NCBI GenBank assembly: GCA_020796225.1
Contig: CM036756.1
Location: 53,660,616-53,724,615, forward strand
Direction: 5' to 3'
From: Arion vulgaris
Taxonomy: Eukaryota; Mollusca; Gastropoda; Stylommatophora; Arionidae
Length of the DNA: 64,000 nucleotides
Part shown: one piece after another, positions 40,201 to 55,200 of the stretch
How the letters are laid out: every line of letters starts with the position of its first letter
Position numbering within the stretch: the stretch's first letter is position 1
Translations under genes and position numbers: made by a program
Notes under the pieces: generated by a model
What the model was told of the DNA's origin: nothing
What the model saw: only the letters and a program-made list of their open reading frames with translations
Database searches by the model: none

Positions 40201-43200
40201 TAGGAACAATTCTATGAGTGCTCCAATCTCATATTCTGTTTGTCCGTCAGTAGACTGTGACTGACAGTTCCTGTTCTGTGTTTTTTTAATGAAACACTGC
40301 CTAATTTCCTTGTAGGGATCAAATCTACAGGGTGTTCAAAATTAAAGCAGCCCCATTGACAAATCGAAAGTTGCCAGATAATCTATCGCGTTATATTTAT
40401 GTACTATTTAAACCAGTTCTGACTAGCTTGTTTTACGTCACATTTGTTCATCGCCCTTCCCGCACTACAATTACATACCGTCACATAACCTTGACCTATA
40501 CTACGTCATAACTGAACCTTCTCATTTTCATACATATATGCCAGATTGACTCCATTCACAGGCTGCTATTATCTTGAACACCCTGTATTAGCACCATATG
40601 GGACTCCCAAGTTCCTGCAGTCAAGACATGGAAATTGCTCTTCTGCTTGCCACTGTAGCTTGGGTTGCAAGTCTATATGCTCATTCATTTTCCTCGAGTC
40701 CCACATGTCCGGGCACGAAAGTGAAAGGAACTTCCCAGTCCTGAACTCAACACAGACGTCAACCATGTTCTACACACAAAACAGACCCTGACTTTCATGA
40801 GCATGCTCCAGCCAGGTCATTGCCATGGTTTCGGCCAGAATTTCCATAGCCATGCTACTTGTGAGCACAGCAAAACTGTTCTCTTCCCTAACAGCTCTCC
40901 CGCTAATAGGGAAGCCTGTAGTTAAACTATGTCATCATCATCAGGTGCCGTCTCCACATCGAAGGTTGGCTGCAATGAATCTCCAGCATCCTCTGTCTTT
41001 CGCCTTGGTGTTGCACACTGCCAGACTGTAAACCTGTCCATTTCTTACAGTTTCCCTTCCACTTATCTCTCGGTTTTCCTTTTGCGCTTCCCTCCTCAAC
41101 TTTCCCCTCTAGTAAATATTTTATCATGGTGTCATGTCTTTTTATGTGCCCAAAATATTCTTGTCTGAATTTTATTTCTCTTAATTGTTTCTTCATGCCT
41201 AGTTTTCCTAAAACTTTATTTGTCTGTTTTTCTGTCCATGAAACTGCCTATTCTTCTATATATCTACATCCCAAATGCATCAATTCTATCTTCTAACAGC
41301 TTGTTCATTGTCCATGTTTCTGAGCCATACATTAATATAGGATATATATAGCATTTGATCATTCTCATTTTTAGCTTGTTTGTAATTTGTTTGGATGTCA
41401 GTAACTTTCTCATGCTATTGAAATTATCCTTGGCCATTCCTATTCTCTTTTTAATTTCTGTTATACATCTGCTATCATCTGACCAAGATATAAGAAACCT
41501 TTTACTTGATGTAGTAATTCTCCATGTATTTTTATATTCATTTTATATTTCTCCATTTCCTTGTTGATTACCATAGTTTTTGTTTTCTGTATGTTAATGT
41601 CGAATCCATATTGCTTGCTAGTTCTGTCCAATTGGCCCACTAGCTCTTGTAATTCTTGTTCACTTTCTGCTACCAATACTGTGTCATCTGCATATCTTTA
41701 GTATTTTTTTCCCCCATTGATCTTGAGTCCTGGCATTCTATGTACAAAATGTGAAATATTGAACCATGAAGTGGAGTTTTGCAAATCACAAAAGCATTGT
41801 TTTTTTTCTTTGTCAAACTACCTTACTTCTTGTAGTGCTGTTTAATCTTTAACTGATAAGTGTTTAGATTTATAAATATGTTGTAGAGATGTATTCATGG
41901 TTAGATGTTTTAACAGGAGTAAGAGTTCTAGTTATTTATTAACAAATAAATTGTGTGTAACATGAATCAAAATGTCTTTTTGATGAATCTACATTTGAAA
42001 TAACTGAGATTTTCTATTATGCAGATATCAAAATTGGAGGCTGAGATGAAAGTTTGCAAACAAGTTGAAAGTAAAACATTAGATGTTGAACAAACTTGTC
42101 AGGATCAGATGAAGGAATTTGAATCTGAAAAGAGGGAATTTGAGGAGAGAATACATAAACTGGAGAAAAGAATCAGAATTTAGAGGACAAAATAAATAAC
42201 TCAGAAAAACAAATTAAAAATGAGAGGAGAGATATAGAAGACTTGAAAGAAAGAATAGAGAAAAGTGAAAAAAGCAAAAAAGATTTAGAAAAGGAAATTG
42301 ATAGAATGACAGAAAAACAGATCATGATGGAAGCGCAGATGGAAAAAACAAATCAGCAAAACTTCAAAGAGTTGGAACAGTCACATCTGCTAGAGGCAGA
42401 ACTGAAAAACCTCAGAAAAGAGGTAAGATTTTAAGAATTCATGTATTTCCAGTGTAAAGTGCTTTTAGGAGTATAAATTGTGGTCCAGTCAATTTCTAGT
42501 ATACAGAAAAAAATGGGGGTATATAATGGGGGAAAGAAATAGGTTAGACATTACAGCGGCCGCTGTCTTCAGATGCAGTGTAAACATTTGACGACTCAAC
42601 CTCCCGCTTTATAGGCCTCAGCCCCTCTTTCTCCCCAATCGTTATATTCATCAGGCAAAGGTAAATTGTATACAAATGAAGCATCAAAAACAACACACAT
42701 TATACTATTTGTTATAGTACCACCACCACCAGTCGATGTTGTCGTAAAACGAATTGCGCTGCACATTGTGCACCCGTCTTCTGCAGCGTTTTTGTCAGGC
42801 TGCCCACCTTTAGCCTTAATTTATTAACCTACAAGGCAGCAGGTTGGACTCGCTCTTAGTCCATCGCCACACGGTGCGCTACCTATCGATAACAGGTCGC
42901 GCTATTTCCGATACGGCCGCACGCTCAAGGCCACAATGTACGGTCAGGCGTTTGCTCTGACCATACAAACACGGACACTAATTAACACATTCTAATTCTA
43001 TCCTCTTATAGTGGCCAGAAACCGCATCAATCACACAGCAATCACAAGAAATTCGACAGTTTATCCGTTAGGAATTTTCACAACCGCCATGTTGGCGACC
43101 GAAGCCGGTCATTTGTTATAGTAAAATAGTGAACACATGTTTGGGACATTTGTTGTTAATGTTAAGTGATCTTAGAATTATTTTTGATTAAAGTGGAGGC

Positions 43201-46200
43201 TGGTTTAATGTGCAGGCAATGAACTGAATCACTACAAGTAGCAGAAATTTGCAGAATTACATTAATCTTCATACCGGGGCACATGGGTGTTGATGGCAGT
43301 AAGAGAACAGACATGCTGGCCATCTCTGCCACATAGTAGGAGTTCAACCAATGGATAGAGCTGAATTCTGCAAAGAAGATTTTCTTCTAAACCACTACAT
43401 ATCAACTGCTAGATTGCAAGAGCTTGGATTTATGATTGGAGCAGTCAGAAAAAAAAAGCACATATTGTGTTTGCACACAATTACTAAATGCATATGAGTT
43501 CCTAGTTTGTGTCAGTATTACATGTCCGAGTTATGTTAGTGTTTATAATTATACTACTGACATTAAATGCTGTGCTGATTAACATATGTGATCAAGGATC
43601 TCATCACAAATGTCTGTCCTGTGTACTGACCATCATCTCCGATGTGGGAAGTTTGTCAGTGTCACATAGTCAGGTTATTTACAAAAAGCTCTCTTTCTGT
43701 CATCTTTCTCATCATCCATTCATTTTGCAGGTTGGACAACCATGTGTTCTAATCTTCCTTTTCTCATGACATGTCCCAGAATGATGTTTCATTCTGTTGA
43801 TAATGAGCTGCCTTTGTGTTCGTCTTTTTCAACACATCTTTCCTTGTGCCTTTTTAACCCCAATTTGAGCACAGGCCCTCATTGAACTCATGCCAAGTCT
43901 TCCGTCCTTTTAACTATTTCTTGCAGGTTCTTTCTGCTCTTCAATATATTGCTAAACTCTCTTTCTGCCTCCAAATCATCTTCTTGTATTTTTAGGCTCC
44001 CATTTCTTTCGCATTCCCAGTTGCTATCAGTTATATGAGGACTATCATCATAGCACTCCGGACATATCCATAGGTGCTCTGGTCTCCGCCTCAGTAAATC
44101 CAGCAGTGGCCCAACACGCCAGTTCGATGTTGATTAATCAATCTCTGCATATTTAGTATGTTGTTCTTTTCGGGTAGCACCAATATTGACACCCTTCTCT
44201 TTCAATCTGGTCATCAAATAGGATTCACAGCCCTGAAACTCCTCTGTTCGGAAAGACTCTCAATGCGTGAAGAATGTCCTTTCCATCCATGGCAGCGCCT
44301 CCTGATATTGTAGCCAAGCCAGCTAATGTATCAGCTCGTTCATTAACTCCTGTTGCCCAGGGACAAAAATGGTGATTTCTCTGATTATTGTCTGTACTAG
44401 TACCTCCACCCAGTTGCGTCTCGCCATTCCTGATTCAACTTTACGAATCATGCTCATGGAGTCATTAGATATGAAAACACGAGAGAGTTGTGAGATGCCA
44501 ACCATTTCACTGCCTCCGCAACTGCCCGAACTTCCATTGTCAAAGTACGTGTGGTTGTTGCGTAGGCCCCACTGGCCTCTCTTATTATTTTTTTCCTGAG
44601 AGTGCTGAAAAAGCCCATGCACATCGTTGTTTGCGAATGACTGAACCATCGGTGTAAATAATCACATCTGTATCATTGATGTTGTCATTCAAGAGGGCCT
44701 CAACCTCCACGTTAATCAGTGACGGATTATTTTGTTTGCAATTTTTCTTAATAGATGTAATAACTGTAAAAGCAGTCTGAAATTGAGGTGGCACAGCAAT
44801 CCATTCCTCTCCTGGTTCAATTCCGGAAGGATCACATATTTTCCTAAGAGTATTTTCCACCTGACTCGGCCATGATCTGCCTCTCTTGAGTCTACACCTT
44901 TTCTCCTTAATTAGTTCTTCATGGAGAGGATGTTCCTTGTTTGCGTTGATTTTTAGATATAATCGAACCCTCCAAGCTTTCAATTCTGTGAGCAATAGTG
45001 GGGAGGTCAAAAAGGAATCTCATTGACACTCCTGGTGTATATTTGGTGCATCCCAGAATGATGCGCATAGCCTCATTCTGAATTTTTTCCAGTCTCACTG
45101 TTTGCGTAGGACTAATTGTTCGGAGAGCACATGCATATTCTATACATGATTCCCAGTTGGTTATAGGGAAGTTTCTGCCATGTTATATTCTCTTCTGGTT
45201 TTCTCAGGGTGTATCCTATTCAGTGCCAGATTCAATACATCATGAGTCATTTTAGCAGCACATGGGATTCTGAGCATTCTCTCTATAAGACAACTCTCTG
45301 CCTCAATGATTTTTCATTTATCTATTGTTCATATGCCAGAACTGTATATTTTTGTAGTTATTGATTTTCATATGTTGTTAACTATTTCTCTGCTTTAAAT
45401 TAACCAGTATATGACTTATTGTTTAAAGACAGAGGAAGTTCATGTTTGGAAAAACAAACATGATGAATTGGAGAAAGAATATACAAACATGAAAGAAGAG
45501 CTGAACAAGATTAAAGAAGACTATCTGTGTATGTATACAAATATTGTTTACTAAAATCATCATAACACTCAATGTTAATAGTAGAATGGCATGCCAGAAA
45601 TGGAGAAGTTCAAGTATAAATCATGTTATCATTCATTATTAACACACTTGTGAGTTTGCCTGAAGTGCTGTGATGTAAATTCAGTAACAAAGAGTAGTTA
45701 AGAACTAGTCTAGCATTGTCCAGTGGTTGCTAAAATGAAATGTTGGAAAGGTCTAGAGCATGGGTTTCCAAAGTGGGCCTCTTCCTTCCCTCTCTCTCTC
45801 TCCTCTTCTCTCTTTCTCTCTTCTTTCCCCCAAATGAAGCCTCCCAGGGCACGGTAGTGGGTTCAAAAGCATTTGGGGGAGTTTTTAACGCGATTTTGCG
45901 ATTGAATAATCATTTAAAAAAATTTTAATTCTGTAGTTTAATTCATCTTATGCCCATTTTACACGATCCATTTTTCATCAATTTTCTATTTCTTGTATGT
46001 AATCATTTTAAAATTGACCATGTATGACAGAAATATATATCAATTTTCTATGTCAAAGTGAAAATAGAGTGCGCGTTGGCAAACCGGGGTGTTACAAAGT
46101 TTATGTCATGCAAAGTGGGCAGTGGGCCGAAAAAGTTTGGGAATCTATGGTCTAGAGAAATGTCTGCTAGTGTGTACATTTGTGAGAAATCTATTGTACA

Positions 46201-49200
46201 AAGATTTGTATTTGAGAGACAGGATGTTTGTCAAATTTTGTAATTGAAGAGAAGAATGTACTATATAAAGTTTCTATTACAGGTAAACAGAATGATGTGG
46301 ATAAACTTAATGAAACTTTGAAGGAGACAACAGAAAAGCTCAAGGTAAAAGCTGCAACTATTGATTATATGTTGTAAATATAAATTATGTAATTGTCTTT
46401 CTTAAATATCTACTCATAGCAGACAGTTGCGATATTATAGAGAAGTAATAATACTAGTTTGTATATATAAACCAACATTCATTAAAAATGTATTGAAATA
46501 GCTTTAAAACATGTCCACAAGTGCACCTATTGAAGAAAATCCTTTACTATTAGAAATGTAGTATAGATACAGTGTGTACACTGCATTGTCAATAATGTCT
46601 GGGATCATTGGTTAGATATGATGTTGCTGAACTTGGGACTCCCATACAAGTGCTCAGGCCCTCAGTTAGCTGAAGGTATCAGCAACAGTGAACTTACACT
46701 TGCTTTTATTCTAAATCATTCCCAAATCAGAATGCTCAGTTTTCACTTGGCTAAACTAGGGGCAGACTACACTGGAAATTTATCACTATAGTGGTGCATA
46801 GATCCAGTGCACTTTACTGTACCAACTTCCCCACTGGTACTCCATTTTCTCTTCTTTGTTGTCTTTCTGTTTATCATCAGATGGAAGCACCAATAATATC
46901 CATGATCTTATGATTTGCTTCAGGTCTTAGTTTTGGGTCAGGATTTGTTTCCCTAGCCCCTCATATCTATCCAAGGATAGTTCATACACAGCTAGGAGTT
47001 TTCACTCTTTTAGATGACTTGCTTTTTGAGATTCAAGAACTTTATCTGCTGGGAGTTTCAAGCTGAAGTGTGTGTCGTCTCTTCTTTCTCTCTCTCTCTC
47101 TTCTCTCCCCTCTCTCCCTCCTCTCTTCCTCTCCTCTCCCCTCCCCTCCTCCTCCTAGTATGGTTCACATCCAGAGTTTATTTGTTTCACTTTTTCCACT
47201 GCATTTACATTGCTGACATTTTATTCACGGCTGCCTGTAAGAATGATTTATGGCTGTCAGGAGATTGTGGATGTATGCCCATGTAGATGATTTATGGATG
47301 TGCCCACTTATACCAGTTGGTGCTAGTTCATCAGAATTATGTGTTTGCCGCTCAAGTGTTTCTTGTCCTCACAGGGCAGTTAAGATACAAGATAGGTCTT
47401 CAGGTTTTGTGACTAGCGCAAAGCTCACAGTCTTTTCTAGATCCAATTGGCAGTTCTCTCTCGCGATCATCGCTTAGACTGATGTACCAGATTTCTCCAT
47501 AAATTTTATGTGGAAATCTGATTTATGCAGCCTTTAGCAGCGGTATGTTTACGTCACACCTTTAGCGCCATTTGGAGCTCTGGTGCTTATCCTTCGGCGA
47601 TGTGTCCGGTTTTAGCCAGCCTTTACTGGGTTCGCTCTCCGCCAGCCTTTGGCTGTCCCCAGCTGACCTGCAAGGTAACAGGTTAATTGGCAGTTCCATA
47701 GCTTCTACCTCAGTTTTGCACAATCTGTCAAGGCCCGAGTTTGTTAGTCATTTATTGCTGGTAGTCCTGAAGAACGTTCAAGTATTTTAAAGTTCAAGTA
47801 TGTCCTATATAGACATTTAATTTGTGTGGGGGATCTTTAGTTTGTAAAGATATCTCAGCATTCTGCAGTGTAGTAACATTTATAATCTTAACATTATCAC
47901 CTTGCTAGGGACAAGATTTTCTGTGAAACTATAAATGCATTATAAGGTTGTACACAAGATTGCATGTTGTGCTTTAGAATATAAATGTTACAGAAGAGTG
48001 CATCATATACCGTTGACAAAGAGAAGAAATAGTTACATCCAGAAGGGACGCAAATTAAAGATAACTGACTGATGCTGCAAATACGATTTAGGCAATTGAA
48101 GCATTTTGGACATTTCAAAAGATATAAAGGGCAGAAGACAATTATAGAGGGAAACATCTTCGCAAAGAGAATAGGAAGACCATGGCGGAGAAAGGCTCAA
48201 GATGTAAGAGACGATTTGAACATGATGGCAGCGGAGATTTAGAAATCTGGCCTATGAGATTTGGAAATTCTGATTGACATTTGCAAAGCACAAAGTGGCA
48301 AAATTCTGATTAGGACAAACTGTTGGATAATTATGATGATAAAGTTAGACTAATCATAAAATTAATTTTTTTTTTTCAGAGTCTAGAAAAAGAACTCAGG
48401 AAGCAGGACAGGATAAATAAAAGAAACCGAGAAGAGATGGAGGTACATATTTAATCACAGCTTGACATGTTTGATTATGTCTGCCACTTTTATGTAGTAA
48501 ATTAATGGTATTAATTCAAGTTTCTACCCTCTAATATGCTATATAAATTAGAGATATCAGTAAGAGTTTCAGGTAATAGTGCTGCATGGCTAGTTTTTTT
48601 CTTTTGTTCACTCTCTATTTGTGTTAACTACAAAGTCAAGATATTACAAATTTTATCACTAAATTTACCTCAACATAATCAGTATGCAAGCTAAATGACC
48701 TGATAAATAATATTCATAATTCTGCTACCAATGTTGAACATGGACCATGTTGAATACACAAGAGAAGGTCATCGGAAAGATGAAGTATTTGGAAAAAAAA
48801 CAGTGACTTGTGCCATTAGATACAAAATGAGAAACAAATATAGTAGTAGCCACATTGCCAGTGGAGAAAGAGCTGATGAAGAGGCGATGGATAGGACATA
48901 CATTGAGAAGACCGACCTGAAGCATTGGAAGACAGGCGCTGTTTTGGAACCACAGGGTAAGAGGAGTAGGGGAAGGCCTAGACAGACCTGGAGAAGAGAG
49001 CTGGAGGCTGATATTAAAAGGATAGGTAAAACATGGAAAGAATTGGAAGGGGTGGCAAAAGAGAGGAAGATCTGGAAGAAGTTTTGAAGACCTGTGCTCC
49101 GTTGAAAGTTGAAAAAGACATTGCCACCATACATAATACTTTCTAATTAATCACCACTTCACACCAACAGTAGATCTTGTCTAAGAGCAGAATGAGGCCA

Positions 49201-52200
49201 AGCGGTGGATGGATATATATCGTCTTAAGAACTACAAACTCGCAACAGTATGTAAACACACTAGACTCAGATCCCACAGCAACATAAAGTTAAGCATCCC
49301 AGGACGTTTAATGGCAAAAGTAGCAGGATAATTGAAAAAAATGTGTTGCCGGGGCTCACAAGGGGAGCACCAAATAGTAGCACTACTACCTACAAGGCAT
49401 GTCATAAGAGGTAACTGAGGAGGTAGGTGTCTAGGGAAGCTACACTAGTAAATAAAAAGCATCTCAGAAATAGGATGTGCTGGCCTTTGTTGGTACATAA
49501 CTGGCACAATGTACAATCACTCTTAAGCTCAGAGCACATACAGAGAACAAAGAGAGTTTTAACATGTGGTCGATATGGAGTATTCGAAGAAGAAAAATAA
49601 CCGAGGGTGTGGGTTCTTCTAAGGCTCAGAAAGTTTACCATGTGTCTAATATTTCTTCTCTCTTCTCCCAGAACTGGAAGCAAGAGAGAGATTCATGTGT
49701 GAGTAAACTTGGACAACATATCGATAAACAACAGCTAGAAAATAAACATTTGGTTCAGGAAGTAAGAACATTTTTTCTCTTTGTTTCTTGTACCTGTCAT
49801 GATCTATTAATCGTTGTTAGAATAAATATTTAGCTGAATAAAATGAAAATGATGATTATGGTTACTGTATAATTAACTCTTTCATGTACCATGTCTTTGC
49901 CAAATTTTGTCTCATTACAGTGAAATACTCTTGATGTCCAGTCAGTTGTCCTGCTTCTATCATCATGTTCAAGGTTGCCTTAATGTCCTGCTACCACAGT
50001 CATCATGGTTTTTTCCTGTCTCATCCCTTTCCATGATTCTATCAGTCACCACCAAATCTATATTTTTTATCAACAAACATCAAAATTATATTTTATGTCA
50101 GTCACCACCAAATCTATCATTTTACATCAGTCACCACCAAATCTATCATTTTACATAAATCGCCACCAAATCTATCATTTTATATCAACAACCATCAAAT
50201 TTATATTTTATATCAGTCACCACCAAATCTATCATTTTACATATGACCAAATCTATCATTTATATCAACACATCAATTTTATTCATGTCATACCACCAAA
50301 TCTATCATTTTACATTTTCACCACCAAATCTATCATTTACATGTCACCACCAAATCTATCATTTTACATCAGTCACTACCAAATCTATCATTATACATCA
50401 GTCACCACCAAATCTATCATTTTATATCAACAACCATTAAATCATCATTTCAGTATCACGAATTATCATTTATATCAACCTAGGGGTTACCGCAAAATTT
50501 GGGGTGGAAAGAATAGATCCACTGTTACCAGCCATGCATGTCGTAAGAGACGTCTAAGGAGGTTTGATTGAAATCGATGCACATGTCCGCTAGGAATGCT
50601 AACCGAAACAAATGCTTGCAGAAAACGGATGCACCAGGCTGTAAGGCGCATAACATGGTGCAACAACCCCTCACAGTCAGGAATGGGATAACGGATTCTA
50701 CGGTCGCAAATCTGCCTCAGAGATTTAGCCATGCAGCAAGAATGTCAGACCTACCATCATGAGGGTGGCCAAAACTTACTGGAAGAGGTCGGCACAAATG
50801 GGGAAGCAGAAATCATAGGAATTATATCCTACAGAACTGCCCCTAGTATGCAGACTTGAGAAGAAAGAGGTGGCCCACTTACACTAGCGTCCAAGACAAA
50901 CTGAATGGCATGGCTGATAATTTGAGGCAGACGGCTGCCTTTATTATAGAATCCGAAATCCCAATCTAGTGAGAAAGCCCAATCTAGTGAGAAAGCAGAA
51001 GAAGAAATATCAACAAGCACTAAGTCTATTTTATATCAATCACCACAAAAACTATCATTTTACATCAATCACCACCAAATCTATCATTTTATATCATGTC
51101 TATCAGTCAAAATCTATATTTGATATCAACAAGCACCAAATCCATATTTTTGTATCAGTCACCACCAAAACTATATTTTTGTATAAGTCTCCACCAAATC
51201 TTTTTTTTATTTTGATGAATAAGAATGAATTAAAGCTTTTGCATAATTATAGTTTATGCTACATTGTAGACTTTTGTGTCTGCACAAGATTAATTCTACT
51301 GTATTTTGTCTGTATTGTAACATTATATATATACTCTCGTAATATTAATATGAGCAGTCTAACTACTGGAGCTGTGAGTCTTTGTCACAGCTGGTATAAC
51401 AGAAATACACCCGTAAAAGCATATCAAGTCATACCTCATGTATGTTCTGAAAAAGTCTAGTTAGACAATGTGAGAAATTTCCACAGTATTCTAGGATAAA
51501 GATGATCACTTATTTATTTACGTACGTTTATGTACCGGACATACAGAAGTTGAGGGCAGCAAACATGCGAACATACTTGCTGGTTTGACTGTCAGAAGAA
51601 AGTGCATTGGATCGATCGTCCAGCCATACTGAAAGACTCATACCAAGTAGGGGATCTTTTTGGATGTAAATGGTGGTTGCTGGCAAGGATGCAGGAGATA
51701 TGAGTTAAATATGTTGCTGCTTGTAAGGACAACCACAATTTAAATTCGAACCGAACACGCGATCGTCACATAGCTGGAATTGTGAGCTACTATACTCTGA
51801 TGTGAATAGCAAAGCAGGCATTGAAGTGTAAGACAAAGTGTACAAGGAAGAGAGGACACCCTAGGGAAACCCTGAAATGAACTTTACTGAGAGAGGAAGA
51901 AATATCAGACTTAATTCCTAGAAAGAGTTGATCAAAGTGTCCAGGACAGAGCTGTATTGAGAAATTACTTACAAGCCCTATGTAACGTATGTACACAAGG
52001 AATAAATAAAAATATAAATAAATAAAGATAGATATGTGTAGAATGTATACTCTGACAAAGATACTGGGACAGGAGCACCTATGAACTTGTGCAGAGTTCA
52101 GTGATGATAGTCCACTCATAACTTCAATGTCAAATTCTGAAACTTCGAATTAGCTTTGAAAGAGCAACTAAGCAGCTCCCGTTAACAACAAATCAGTTTC

Positions 52201-55200
52201 AGTTGTTAAAGATGCTATATAGTTTGTCCCTTAGTGTAATAACTTTTTGTAATATAATGTGTGTGTTTGCTTTATTTTCAGGTTGAACAACTGAAAAAGG
52301 ACAATGCTGATTTAGCTAAAAATGTGGGCAACATCACAAGCATGAAAGATTCTGTGATCGCTGACTTGAGAAAGATAAACAACACACTATCCATCCAGTT
52401 TGCACGAGCACAGGTGAGATATATGAACTGGTAGTTAATATACTTGATTCAGTGAGTTGTTTATTCTTCATCTGTGCACCCAACTTCCCCATGAAAAAAT
52501 GAAAATCGTGGCATATTTTTTACAGGATGTCGCCACCAACCACAGTAAACGAGTTGTTGATTTTCTAGGCATCACTTTTACTTTCATTAATTTGCCATTG
52601 TTTTTGAACGTGAGGTATATTTTACGGTTCATAAAATCCACAGGAACAGATTTGCTTCCAAAATGCTGCTACAGAGTTTGAACAAGGGTACTCTTGCTTT
52701 GTGATCGAGCTCACTACAGCTAAGCCACAGACGCCCACCATATCTCTGTATTATTTGTATACACTGTTCTATAGTTCTAATAATGTAGTCAAGAGTGTGT
52801 CATTTTAACTGCTGGTCTGTATCAACATATACCACAATGTCATACTTCATATCACAATTAGATCACTGGTGTGATTCCGGGGTCTGTAAGGAGAGTAAAG
52901 AACAGCAACACTGTGGCCTACAAGGCATGTCGTAAGGGGTGACTGAGGTAGTGACCTAGGAAAGCTACCTTAGTAATTAAAAACATTGCAGAAATCGGAT
53001 GTACTGGTCTACTTGTAGGCGCCTAACTGGCACAACGTACAATCACTCTTAGGCTCAGATCACATAAAAATCACACAGGGTGGTTTACGATAATAATCGC
53101 ACAGAGTGGTCGATGTGGAGTGTTCGAAGAAGATATCACAATTATTTGACTGTTCTGTGTAGCATAAGAAGTTGATCATTATTTTACACACATAATGAGT
53201 TCTAAAATGTCTATTTCTCTGTGTTTAGGGAATGACTTCTCCACCCAAGATTGCTACCCCAGACACTAGTGTCTTTAATCGGGGTGAGTTTATTGAGGAT
53301 TTGGATACTACAGGCCACCTTGAAGTAGATGCTACTCCACCAATTGCAGCCAAGAAGTGTCGAAAACGTCTAGGCAGTACTCAACATACACTTTCATCAT
53401 CTTTTGTTGATTCTGAGGTATGCAATATATTTTAAAATACTTTTTGTGTTTTACTCTCATATAACAATATCTGTATTGTTTACTTACCTGGTTACTCCTC
53501 CTCTGGTCTTCTTACTTAGTCATGAATACTTACAGAGCGATTCCATGTTTATGCTTTGCAAAGCTGAGTCAGGTTCAGCAGACAATGAGTGGAATAACTA
53601 GAACATTCTAAAGATGAAATACATAAGCAAGAAACTTGTAACATATCCTTTACAGGACGTATCCATCAACCACAGCAAACGTGTCGTTGATTTTCTAGGC
53701 ACCACTTATGCGTTCAGTAGTTTACCATTGCTTTCTGAACTGTGAGGTCTATTTTTACCTCTCATAAAAATTCCACGGAAATGAACTTGCTTCCAAACTG
53801 CGGTGTCACAGAGTTTGAACCAGGTACGATTGGGTTGTGATCAAGCTCACTACCACTTAAGCTACAGACGCTCACAAGCAAAGAATACAAGAACATATTT
53901 GTATGCAACAGACATCTTGGACACAGTGAAACAATTAATTCATAACTGCCTTAAAATGAGAACATAGGATTAAAAACTGAATAAATGGGGAAGCTAGTGG
54001 GAAAAACCTGTCTCTGGAGCAGCTGCTTAATTGCAGTGTCAATTTTCATGTTGTCCATATCTCTATATTCTCTTCCAAGAGTCATTGTGTAAATTGGTCA
54101 TGCTCCCATATATCAGGATCCATTCTTTGGTAAGGTCTAAAGCTCTGGTCACCTAACCAACTATCATTTCAGCTTGGACCATTCTTGATATGTCACTCTT
54201 GATATCATTAGTATTCTTGTGCAGTTCTTCTTCTTCTTTCTCGAATCCTGTATGCCTCACAGCGTCAGGTCAGGAAGAGATTTCTAAACGCCAGTATGCG
54301 CTTCGTAGATGGTCTCTTTGTCGCCTCTGTTATCTCTGAGGTCCATCTTTTGCATGGCCGGCCTTTTGCTTTGTACCCATTGTATCGGAGCAGCATTGCT
54401 CTTTGGGGTGCACTGTCTGATGGTAATCTACTTACGTGGCCGAACCATTTAATTTGTTGTTTCTTGATGAAGTCTAGTACTGATGTTGTACCCACTTTTT
54501 TCCTGATGTCTTCATTTCTCAACCGGTCTCTTCTTGTTACACCCAGCATTCTGCATAGACACTTCATCTCTGTTGTGACTAGTTTTCTTCTATCGTTTGT
54601 TGTCACGTCGGTTTGGCACTGGTAACATAATGTGGGAGAAAGATTGTGTTGAACATTGCTCTTTTTGTGTTCATGGTGTTCTTGTGCAGTGTGTGTCTCT
54701 AATCCACAGTAACCTTTATATATGATAACAGGACAGGAACTATACAGAATGCAAAGTCTGTTGTATCTCATCTTCACAATGGTTGGTGAAGATGAGATAC
54801 AGATATATATATGTGACTTAACACATTGTAATAAGAATTTTGGCATGTAGAATTTAACACACAGACTGTTATTAAAACATCAGAAACATTTAGTCTTAAA
54901 TAACAGAGTATACAGTTTGCTTAGATTGTATGCTATTCTAATGTAACTGGTAGCTAACCTTAATTGTGATCAAAGTCAATATTGAGAATGTAACAGATTG
55001 CATGCAAATACAATGATGTTGTTATTATTGTTTTAGACACAGATGGCACCAGTCTGCAAGTCTCTGAAACCCATTGAGGTAAGGTTCAATCTTTACTTTT
55101 AATTTATGTATGCCCTATATTGAATGAAACTTGCCCGAGTGGTTACCGGGGCCCAAATTGGGATGTAAAGAATAGAACCACTGTTACCTGCCACGCATGT

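Noticed and set aside
50005..50571. 188-codon open frame rich in PPNLSFYI repeats
   Set aside because: It is a translation of the CACCACCAAATCTATC minisatellite and runs into a retroposon.
54265..54846. 193-codon minus-strand frame as a host gene
   Set aside because: The C-terminal half is a LINE end (KWFGH..RL; KGRPCKRW) and the N-terminal half is unrelated intron sequence with no start context.
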